Assembly (NCBI GenBank): GCA_015655145.1
Contig: JAATFO010000099.1
Location: forward strand, 1 to 34,489
Length of the DNA stretch: 34,489 nucleotides
From: Enterobacterales bacterium
GTDB lineage: Bacteria > Pseudomonadota > Gammaproteobacteria > Enterobacterales > Enterobacteriaceae
Reading direction: 5' to 3'
Part shown: in pieces, positions 1 through 6,663 of the stretch
Position numbering within the stretch: the first letter of the stretch is position 1
Layout of the letters: each line of letters opens with the position of its first letter
Made by a program: the position numbers and the translations under genes
The notes under the pieces: generated by a model
Told to the model about the DNA's origin: nothing
The model's database searches: none
The model's input: only the letters and a program-made list of their open reading frames with translations

Positions 1-202
1 CACTCTGGCAACAAACTCGCCAGGAAAACCGGGGCGGTTCAGAGGAGCGGGGTAAGTGTATTATTGATCGTAGAAAGCGACGATTATCATAAAGTGGTAT
101 AGGTGTCCATGAACGTTATTAATCGACGCACGCAATTTAACATAATATACATTATGCGCATCTAGATGACTGTACGTGGATTATGAGATTTTTAGCCTGT
201 GA
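1..202. other. unassigned left edge
   Basis: No recognisable gene. One plus-strand frame is open from the window edge to a TAA at 53-55 and ends in GKPGRFRGAG, so it may be the tail of a gene outside the window. The rest is AT-rich with stops in all frames and shows no tRNA, IS end or terminator that I could identify. Confidence 0.3.
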
Positions 203-478
203 TTACCTTCTTCGAACAGCCTTCCTTTGCGCCAAAAGCTCCCTAGGATCAATGAACAATCCCTCACGAACATCCTGCAATGACCGTTCGAGCAGACATT
301 CCAATGCGCTCAACTCGTTATAATAATAAATTTTCCCGCTCGGGCCGGAAAACGGCAAAAAAACTGAATCATCCAACAACCCAACACGCCCCCAGTCAGG
401 CCGCAATATCCGTGGAGAAAAGTCGCATAAAAAAACCGTTAATAAACAGTTAATTGCGAATTCAGCTATGAGTAACAC
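203..478 (-). CDS. hypothetical protein, 91 aa
   Basis: I do not recognise this protein. It opens with a hydrophobic stretch (residues 1-18) and ends in a charged, arginine-rich tail. The start is a GTG with a purine-rich AGGGAA about six bases upstream, which is the main support for a real gene. The middle contains PFSGPSGKIYYYNE followed by a predicted helical segment rich in leucine and glutamate. It lies in a region of fragments and could itself be a remnant or a chance frame. Its upstream end slightly overlaps a small plus-strand ORF (ATG at 468). Confidence 0.3.
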   Translation of the reverse strand: MLLIAEFAINCLLTVFLCDFSPRILRPDWGRVGLLDDSVFLPFSGPSGKIYYYNELSALECLLERSLQDVREGLFIDPRELLAQRKAVRRR

Positions 479-575
479 CCGAGCTTCCCTTGAACTCGAG
501 GGCCACCGTATCAGTGATACTGACTGGCAAAGAATCAGACGGATATCTCACAAATTGGCGAAAGTCATTTAGTAG

Positions 576-797
576 AAAATTGACAATACAAATATTTACA
601 AAACCAGACATTCAGTTATCCTAAAAGCCCGCATTCCTAATGGAATGGGTGGGTATGATGCAAAATCACTGGCGAAAGCGCTAGTAAATCCAATTATGGG
701 TGATAGCAGTCAGTTCATTCCAACCCGGATTAACAACATTTCAAATAAATTGAACGCAGCAGGATTGAAAACAACTCTCGTTGAAAAATATCCATAA
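576..797 (+). pseudogene. gene remnant, C-terminal tail of unknown protein
   Basis: After two adjacent in-frame TAG codons (570-575) a frame stays open for 73 codons to a TAA at 795-797, with no plausible start codon near its beginning. It encodes a protein-like sequence with the segments PNGMGGYDAKSLAKAL and FIPTRINNISNKLNAAGL and ends in VEKYP. The same frame before the stops is also open from an ATG at 468 (34 codons), so the two parts may once have been one ORF. The composition, a hydrophilic domain ending a protein, would fit the tail of a larger effector or toxin, but I recognise no family and this is a guess. Confidence 0.3.
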
Positions 798-1145
798 ACT
801 GTTCTGCAAATCCGGTGATCCGCGCCCTCCTCGCCCGCGCTGCGGTGAGCGCGGATCACCGGATTTTTCGTACCTGTAGAACGATAACAATATCCGTTTT
901 TGTTGAATCACTCCCTTTGCAATTTTGCCTAATTGAATCCACGGCCCCAAAAGATTTTTTACACAGTGCTGGCACAAATCCAACCTAATCCGCTCCCCGT
1001 CACCGAATTCCGAACCATAACCTGCAACTCGGTCTATAGACAAATACTCCTGAAATTCCGGGTTATCCAGTTCAGTCCGACGCCCGCAATGGTCGCAGAT
1101 TTTGGCGGACAGAGACAAAATCTCGGTTTTTGAAAACTGCTGCAT
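741..1145 (-). CDS. zinc-ribbon-like small protein with aberrant C-terminus
   Basis: The 134-aa frame begins at an ATG preceded by GAGGG at a suitable distance. Residues 17-20 are CDHC and residues 58-61 are CQHC, giving two CxxC knuckles about 38 residues apart, as in small zinc-ribbon proteins. Between them is a conserved-looking segment, AGYGSEFGDGERIRLDL. From about residue 94 the frame enters the inverted repeat at 808-866 and becomes low-complexity (Gly/Arg/Pro), then runs antisense through the remnant at 576-797. I infer that the native protein was about 90-95 residues and that its end has been replaced. Its function is unknown. Confidence 0.5.
   Translation of the reverse strand: MQQFSKTEILSLSAKICDHCGRRTELDNPEFQEYLSIDRVAGYGSEFGDGERIRLDLCQHCVKNLLGPWIQLGKIAKGVIQQKRILLSFYRYEKSGDPRSPQRGRGGRGSPDLQNSLWIFFNESCFQSCCVQFI
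808..866. repeat. perfect 18-bp inverted repeat with 23-nt loop
   Basis: The left arm at 808-825 (AAATCCGGTGATCCGCGC) is the exact reverse complement of 849-866. The loop is GC-rich and may pair internally. Read on the plus strand the right arm runs into five T residues, so it could act as a strong intrinsic terminator after the frame ending at 797. Equally it could be a small repetitive or mobile element. It marks the breakpoint between the tail remnant and the zinc-ribbon gene. Confidence 0.8.
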
Positions 1146-1534
1146 ATCACCCTCATAAAAATGTTTTGCCCGCGCTACGCTCGGCCAACCCCGGACGTTA
1201 CCGGATGGTCTATTTCGGCGACAACTGCAACAAATCGCTTTCCCCCCTTATCGTGGCTGGCTGGGTGGTGGGTGCCGCCACGCTGGCGGGCGGCGTGGCT
1301 CTTGCTTGTCTCTTGCCACAGAAAGAATCCGGTTTCCTGAAGTTGCGAGAAGCTTCGCTTTCTTGAAAGTGCCTCTATCCGGCCGCGTGGCGTGGCCGGG
1401 ATTGATGGAGGTTCATCCCATGCGGACCCGCTCCCTTATGGCCTACCGCCGCCACTATGGGCCAGTCCGGCTCTCACTAAGGTTGTTGCGTGCACAACCA
1501 AATCCGGCGTAGGCTGCTCTTAACATTGGCAAGA
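1146..1534. other. GC-rich stretch, no supported gene
   Basis: Overlapping short frames are open here, including 1130-1366 and 1306-1512 on the plus strand. None has a clear ribosome binding site or a sequence I recognise, although one contains a hydrophobic glycine/alanine-rich segment like a membrane helix. A small hairpin (CCGGCC at 1379-1384 pairing with GGCCGG at 1394-1399) is present. The base composition is richer in G+C than the flanks, suggesting a separate origin. Confidence 0.4.
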
Positions 1535-2302
1535 TCATTTCAAATCTACGTGACGGATAAATGGACTGTACACAGGCGCATCCGGCTTTAAGATGCCTTC
1601 ATTGGTGAAATCACTATTCCGGTTGAATGGAACCAGGGGCCATTCGTTCCATTTCCCCAGCTTGACGATGTAGTTCTTCACTTTCTCTTCAAGGTCATTT
1701 TTTAGGACATCGGCCTCTTTGCCAGCGAGCCCGCCCCGTACGCCATGAATCAGGTAAGGCTCAAGAACGTTAAATCCAACATAATGCAAGGAATACATAA
1801 AGGGCCACAGCATTAAACGCGTGTCTCCCTCTCTGCCGTCTGGCAAGCATAGCCGCGCTGACGCCGCCCCGGTTGAGACCAAAAGAGCATTTTTTCCTTG
1901 CAATATGCCATTCTCATAGCGCTTTCCGCTTCGGTACAAGCCGCCATAAACAAATACGCGGTCCATCCATCCCTTTAAAATAGCGGGTACGCCGCACCAC
2001 CAGAACGGAAAATGAAAAACCACAATGTCTGCATTGAGGAGTAGCCCGATGTGTCGGTTTATTTCCTCTGGCAGTGACTTCACGTCCCAACTGTGACGCT
2101 GTTCTTGCATCACATCGAATCTGTCTGTGTTTTGTCTCTGGTTGTAATGCCAACTTGCTTCGCGCGGATCGAAGTCTTCATGATATAGGTCGATCAGATT
2201 CACATCATGACCTTTCTCAGCCCATATTTGCTGCGTCGTTTCGGCAAGCTTGGCATTGAATGATCTTCTCTCGGGGTGAGCTAATATGATTAATACATTC
2301 AC
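1535..2302 (-). CDS. NAD(P)H dehydrogenase (quinone)-type flavoprotein
   Basis: This 255-aa protein has the flavodoxin-like fold of the NQO1/KefF/MdaB family, which reduces quinones or related electrophiles with NAD(P)H in the cytoplasm using bound FMN or FAD. It starts with VLIILAHPERRSFNAKL, the beta-strand and phosphate-binding loop of the family. Later it has VVFHFPFWWCGVPAILKGW and MDRVF, the typical FPLWW..P..LKGWxDRV signature, and a loop around LLVSTGA. I chose the GTG at 2302 because AAGGAGC lies six bases upstream and the family motif begins immediately; an upstream in-frame extension adds 22 unrelated residues. It is a lone gene between debris regions, with no obvious partner and no sign of damage. 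Confidence 0.85.
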   Translation of the reverse strand: MNVLIILAHPERRSFNAKLAETTQQIWAEKGHDVNLIDLYHEDFDPREASWHYNQRQNTDRFDVMQEQRHSWDVKSLPEEINRHIGLLLNADIVVFHFPFWWCGVPAILKGWMDRVFVYGGLYRSGKRYENGILQGKNALLVSTGAASARLCLPDGREGDTRLMLWPFMYSLHYVGFNVLEPYLIHGVRGGLAGKEADVLKNDLEEKVKNYIVKLGKWNEWPLVPFNRNSDFTNEGILKPDAPVYSPFIRHVDLK

Positions 2303-2588
2303 GATAATGCTCCTTATTATGTGATTTGTAAGTTGTTTATGCCATAGATAGCCAAGCCATATAGCCAAGCTTGACTAAAAGTCATCACTCCTTGATCTTC
2401 GCCCTATGTTCTTGGTCAAAAAGGAAAAAGATTGCTGGTCACAAAGTCTACAATCACCTGAATTTTTACTGATAGGTGATAGGTGATGGCTTGATGTCCA
2501 GAGCACATGAAGAACCATGCTCTCCTGGTTATATTTTTCCAGTATGGCCACCAAACAACCCTGCTATAATTGTGGGTATTTGTCAAAG

Positions 2589-2660
2589 TGAATCGCCACG
2601 GATAATCTAGACACTTACGATCCGTTGATGATATTGGTTTTCGTATTCTGCCGGTGGCAT
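2589..2660 (-). mobile_element. IS3-family right-end fragment
   Basis: On the minus strand a transposase-like C-terminus, MPPAEYENQYHQRIVSV, ends at a stop at 2607-2609. About 18 bases further lies a sequence that on the plus strand reads TGAATCGCCACGG, resembling the terminal repeat of IS3-family elements of the IS51/IS1222 type. Only the last 70 or so bases of the element survive. They are fused in frame to the IS110 fragment on their right, so this is a deletion scar. Confidence 0.55.
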
Positions 2661-3003
2661 CTGATAGGCGGTGACGTCGGGTCGCCACGAGACCAGAGTG
2701 CGGATCAACTGCATCCTCGTGAGGTGCCGTATCTGGTCACGTAACTCATCCGGGGCAGAAACGATATTCATCTGGATTATTTGAAGTGCAATACGCCGCG
2801 CAGCAACAGCCGTTTTGCGGCAGACTTTCAGGACACGTAACGTTTCAATCATTCCGCTACGAGTTTTTGGTGTGACGGTACGTATGCGTGAAAAAGCAGC
2901 GTGAGCAGCACTTTCTGCATCGATAGTATCGCTTTAACCACGCTTACGGCGTTCCATTTTATCCAGTGCTGTGACCTCCAAAACTTCGACTCCGGCACTC
3001 TGG
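2661..3003 (-). pseudogene. IS110-family transposase fragment with nonsense codon
   Basis: Read on the minus strand the frame encodes AGVEVLEVTALDKMERRKRG, a stop (TAA at 2934-2936), then SDTIDAESAAHAAFSRIRTV and RTLRVLKVC-like sequence down to LRDQIRHLTRMQLIRTLVSW. SDTIDAESAA is the characteristic part of the IS110 DEDD catalytic domain. The fragment lacks both the N-terminal part, where it is replaced by Tn3 sequence, and the C-terminal serine-containing domain, where it is replaced by the IS3 end. It is clearly inactive. The stop lies exactly between RKRG and SDTIDA, where intact relatives have one more sense codon. Confidence 0.8.
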
Positions 3004-3648
3004 AACAACCGGCGCGGCAGAGCCAACCGTCTTGCCGTGGCATTGCTGATCGGCAGCGTTCGCACGCTGCGTGAACATCAGGCACTGATCTGTCGTCAGT
3101 ATGGCTATCGTGATTTTGCCTTGCCATGGACCTTCAGACTGATCCGGTTAGTGTTCACCCGCAGTTGGCTCAGCAATGAACGATCGGGTCTGCTTTTCGA
3201 TCTGGCTACCCGTTGGCTTGTGCAAAATAAAATACTGTTGCCGGGCATCACCACACTGACCCGTCTGATATCCGAAATACGTGAAAAATCAGCAGGCAGG
3301 CTCTGGGCACGTCTGTCCGGACTGGCATCAGGCGAACAGTGCTCATTACTTGATGAACTGTTACAGGTGCCTGACGGAGTACGCATATCACGTTTTGATC
3401 AGTTAAGAAAAGGTCCTGTTGCCATCAGCGGCCCGGCATTTAATCAGGCCGTTTCTCGCTACCTGAAACTAAAAGCATTTGTCATGCAGTATCTCGACTT
3501 CACCGGTATTCCTCCGGTGTGTTTCAATGCACTCGCCCGGTATGCTGATATGATTTCAGTGTACAAAATAGCCCGGATGCCGCCCGCAAGACGAACAGCA
3601 ATAATGCTGGTTGCCTTTGACGTTCCTCCGAAATATCGGCCCTGGTGA
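3004..3648 (+). pseudogene. Tn3-family transposase TnpA, N-terminal fragment
   Basis: About 210 residues match the N-terminal DUF4158-type region of Tn3-family transposases: ANRLAVALLIGSVRTL, then CRQYGYRDFALPW, LATRWLVQNKILLPGITTLT and a segment ending ARMPPARRTAIML. Full-length TnpA is close to 1000 residues and its DDE catalytic core is absent here. The sequence loses homology after about 3620 and stops at 3646-3648. The nominal ATG at 2971 lies in the adjoining IS110 debris, so the true N-terminus is also missing. No Tn3 terminal repeats or resolvase gene are present. Confidence 0.8.
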
Positions 3649-3834
3649 CCGTCAGTATATGTTCGGTATTGCTGGCTTAAGCCTGTAATATTGGTATGGA
3701 GCCCTTTATTCGACCCAAATTTGGTAGCGTTTTTCTCATGACCGAGATGGTCAGTAAGCTCTGTATTGAGTGCTCCCCCCCCCTATTTTATTCAATTCTA
3801 TATTCACTTTTTATATTGCAAATGCTTAATCCTG

Positions 3835-3852
3835 TTGTCATGTCATTGTCAT
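3835..3852 (+). promoter_or_regulatory. putative Pho box upstream of pit-ppk2
   Basis: TTGTCATGTCATTGTCAT is two 7-bp direct repeats (TTGTCAT) separated by four bases. This is the architecture of a PhoB site (consensus CTGTCAT, four bases, CTGTCAT), with six of seven matches in each half. AT-rich sequence that could supply a -10 element (around TATTAT or AATAAT, 3855-3867) follows at a suitable distance, and the pit start codon is 81 bases downstream. Confidence 0.65.
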
Positions 3853-3932
3853 TATTATTGCGAATAATTAATACGTAAGTCATAAGGCGCGATGACAACA
3901 ATTTGTTTCCCTATACAGGAAAGAGATAATTT

Positions 3933-5543
3933 ATGAGTGATAACAATACTGTTCAATCTGGCATGCAACACATTCAGACACTGCCAAAAATATATCAAAA
4001 GAACAGTCGCCTCACTGTTCTTTTTTTTGTGCTCTTATTGGTCATCGGCATTGCATTTGCCGGAGTGAATTTATTTAACGATGTAAATGATTCGGGGGCG
4101 CAGTACACCAGTTATGTTCCCTTTCTGTTATTGGGACTGGCCCTGTTGATTGCGCTTGGTTTTGAGTTTGTGAATGGTTTCCATGACACAGCCAATGCTG
4201 TCGCCACAGTGATTTATACGCACTCATTACCGCCAATGGCAGCGGTAATCTGGTCAGGTGCGTTTAATTTTCTCGGTGTTCTACTCTCCAGCGGCGTGGT
4301 GGCATTTGGTATTATCTCGCTGTTGCCGGTCGAACTCATTTTACAGGCAGGTACCGGGAATGGTTTCGCCATGGTCTATGCCCTGCTGTTCTCGGCAATT
4401 ATCTGGAATCTCGGCACCTGGTGGCTTGGTCTTCCCGCCTCATCATCCCATACGCTTATTGGCTCGATAATTGGTGTTGGTGTCGCCAATGCACTGATTC
4501 ACGGTCGTACAGGTACCAGTGGCGTTGACTGGGATCAGGCAATCAAAGTCGGCTATTCACTTTTGTTATCACCGGTCATTGGCTTTGTGTTCGCTGCATT
4601 GTTATTACTGATACTGAAAGCGGTGGTTAAAAATCGTCAGCTTTATACCGCCCCCCAGAGTGATGCTCCCCCCCCACTGTGGATCCGCAGTTTGCTGATT
4701 CTGACATGTACCGGCGTTTCATTTGCCCACGGTTCCAACGACGGCCAAAAAGGGATGGGGCTGATTATGCTGATCCTGGTCGGTACCATGCCTATCGCTT
4801 ATGCCTTGAACCGGACGTTGCCGACGGAACAAATTCCCCGGGTTGCGGCGCTAACGACAGTGGTCAACAATGATTTGCATCAACACGCGTTTCCGGCCGG
4901 GCAGACTGCGCCGCGCGATATATTGTCCGGCTATGTGCGTACCCGCATGCTGACCCCAAATGTGGTTCCGGCGCTGGCGCAATTGACCGGCACTATCGGT
5001 GATGAAATTCGCCAGTATGGTTCAGTGGATAAGATTCCGGCACAGTCGGTATCCAATACCCGCAATGATATGTATCTGGTCTCCGAAACCATCAAACATT
5101 TGAAAGAAGAAAAACAACTGACGTTGTCTGTCGACACCTGGCATAACCTCGATGCACTTAAAGCCGAGCTGGACAACGCCACCCGTTTTATTCCGTTTTG
5201 GGTGAAAGTTGTTGTCGCGATTGCTCTTGGATTAGGCACGATGGTCGGCTGGCGGCGCATTGTGGTGACCGTGGGGGAAAAAATCGGTAAAACGCATCTG
5301 ACTTATGCGCAGGGTGCCAGTGCCGAACTGGTGGCGATGGCCACCATCGGTGCCGCGGATGCCTTCGGCCTGCCGGTTTCTACCACTCATGTGCTTTCTT
5401 CCGGCATTGCCGGCACCATGGCAGCCAATAAATCCGGCCTGCAAATGTCAACGTTGCGCAATCTGTTGATGGCTTGGGTACTGACGCTACCGGCATCGAT
5501 CCTGCTTGCTGCCGTGCTGTATTGGATCTTCAACCATTTTTGA
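3933..5543 (+). CDS. pit: PiT-family inorganic phosphate transporter
   Basis: This 536-aa inner-membrane protein imports inorganic phosphate, in this family usually as a metal-phosphate complex driven by the proton gradient. Both PiT signature repeats are visible: GFEFVNGFHDTANAVATVIY in the N-terminal half and SFAHGSNDGQKGMGL in the C-terminal half. The later motif LPVSTTHVLSSGIAGTM is also present. About ten hydrophobic segments flank a long hydrophilic loop (about residues 330-420) typical of bacterial Pit. A hydrophilic N-terminal stretch of about 25 residues precedes the first membrane helix. It shares a transcript with ppk2, whose start is 24 bases beyond the stop. The upstream Pho box suggests induction under phosphate limitation. 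No truncation is seen. Confidence 0.93.
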   Translation: MSDNNTVQSGMQHIQTLPKIYQKNSRLTVLFFVLLLVIGIAFAGVNLFNDVNDSGAQYTSYVPFLLLGLALLIALGFEFVNGFHDTANAVATVIYTHSLPPMAAVIWSGAFNFLGVLLSSGVVAFGIISLLPVELILQAGTGNGFAMVYALLFSAIIWNLGTWWLGLPASSSHTLIGSIIGVGVANALIHGRTGTSGVDWDQAIKVGYSLLLSPVIGFVFAALLLLILKAVVKNRQLYTAPQSDAPPPLWIRSLLILTCTGVSFAHGSNDGQKGMGLIMLILVGTMPIAYALNRTLPTEQIPRVAALTTVVNNDLHQHAFPAGQTAPRDILSGYVRTRMLTPNVVPALAQLTGTIGDEIRQYGSVDKIPAQSVSNTRNDMYLVSETIKHLKEEKQLTLSVDTWHNLDALKAELDNATRFIPFWVKVVVAIALGLGTMVGWRRIVVTVGEKIGKTHLTYAQGASAELVAMATIGAADAFGLPVSTTHVLSSGIAGTMAANKSGLQMSTLRNLLMAWVLTLPASILLAAVLYWIFNHF

Positions 5544-5567
5544 TCCCGGACTAACGGAGAACACACT

Positions 5568-6482
5568 ATGTCTATGCATGAATTAAAGTATGACATTGAG
5601 TTTAATCAACGTCTGTTAGAAGAGTTTTATGATAGCTATGACGAAGAGCTGGAAATGGAACTCGATGATCTGCGTTTTGACGACACAGAAATAAATAGTG
5701 TTCAGAAAAGGGACTGGCGCAAACAGTATTTCCGCGAACTCCTGCGCTTACAGGGCGAGTTGGTGAAACTACAAGAATGGGTTATGCATAACGGCCACCG
5801 CCTGGTGGTCATTTTTGAAGGGCGCGATGCTGCCGGCAAAGGCGGGGTGATCAAACGCATTACCCAACGTCTGAACCCGCGGACGTGCCGGGTAGCCGCG
5901 TTGCCCGCTCCCAATGACCGTGAACGCACTCAATGGTATTTCCAGCGTTATATTGCCCATCTGCCAGCGGCGGGAGAAATGGTGTTGTTCGACCGCAGTT
6001 GGTACAACCGTGCCGGTGTGGAGAAAGTGATGGGTTTTTGCAGTGATGCGGAATATGAAGAATTCTTCCGCAGCGTACCTGAGTTTGAAAAAATGCTAAC
6101 ACGCAGTGGTATCCAAATCATCAAATACTGGTTTTCCATCACCGATGATGAACAGGAATTACGTTTCCTCAGTCGCATCCATGACCCGCTTAAACAATGG
6201 AAACTCAGTCCGATGGATCTGGAAAGCCGTCGCCGCTGGGAGGATTACACCGAAGCGAAAGAAATTATGCTGGCGCGTACGCACATTCCTGAAGCTCCGT
6301 GGTGGGTGGTGCAAGGCGTGGATAAAAAAAAGGCCCGCCTGAATTGCATTAATCACCTGTTGCAACAGGTGTCGTATGAAGAAGGCCCTAATAATCTTAT
6401 CGCGTTGCCGCCACGCAAACATAACCCGAACTATAGCCGCACGCCAGTGCCGCAGAGTATGGTGGTCCCGGAAATTTTCTGA
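5568..6482 (+). CDS. ppk2: polyphosphate kinase 2 (PPK2, class I-like)
   Basis: This cytoplasmic enzyme of 304 residues transfers phosphate between polyphosphate and nucleoside diphosphates. The Walker A loop is EGRDAAGKGG (residues 84-93), the Walker B-type segment is MVLFDRSWYNRAGVE (138-152), and the lid region around residues 215-228 carries SPMDLESRRRWEDY. Single-domain length fits class I PPK2. The substrate preference (GDP or ADP) and the dominant direction cannot be read from sequence. An acidic N-terminal extension (residues 20-42) precedes the core. The ATG at 5568 follows CGGAG at eight bases. The 24-base gap to pit implies co-transcription, so imported phosphate and polyphosphate turnover are probably controlled together. 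Confidence 0.92.
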   Translation: MSMHELKYDIEFNQRLLEEFYDSYDEELEMELDDLRFDDTEINSVQKRDWRKQYFRELLRLQGELVKLQEWVMHNGHRLVVIFEGRDAAGKGGVIKRITQRLNPRTCRVAALPAPNDRERTQWYFQRYIAHLPAAGEMVLFDRSWYNRAGVEKVMGFCSDAEYEEFFRSVPEFEKMLTRSGIQIIKYWFSITDDEQELRFLSRIHDPLKQWKLSPMDLESRRRWEDYTEAKEIMLARTHIPEAPWWVVQGVDKKKARLNCINHLLQQVSYEEGPNNLIALPPRKHNPNYSRTPVPQSMVVPEIF

Positions 6483-6663
6483 ATGACGTACGGATGAATT
6501 GGCGGCTTCCACTGTCGTGAGTGCCGCGCTGTATTCCCACTGACCCATACCGGGATATTTATCCGGGTATACCGGTATTTATCTGGTCAGTCACACGGGC
6601 AATCGCCGGGGGAAACGTTGTCTGATTCGCTCATTTTATCGCGCCCCCGTAATCTCGGATAAT

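Noticed and set aside
1130-1366. A 78-codon plus-strand frame with a membrane-helix-like segment
   Set aside because: It starts inside the 5' end of the zinc-ribbon-like gene, has no ribosome binding site, and overlaps a second equally open frame; the GC-rich composition explains both.
3696-3878. A 60-codon plus-strand frame upstream of pit
   Set aside because: It spans the putative Pho box and promoter region, has no ribosome binding site, and its sequence is low-complexity hydrophobic.
6545-6590. Repeated ATACCGG...ATTTATC units between ppk2 and dcp
   Set aside because: Two imperfect copies only, without clear stem or T-run; too little to call a repeat family or terminator.
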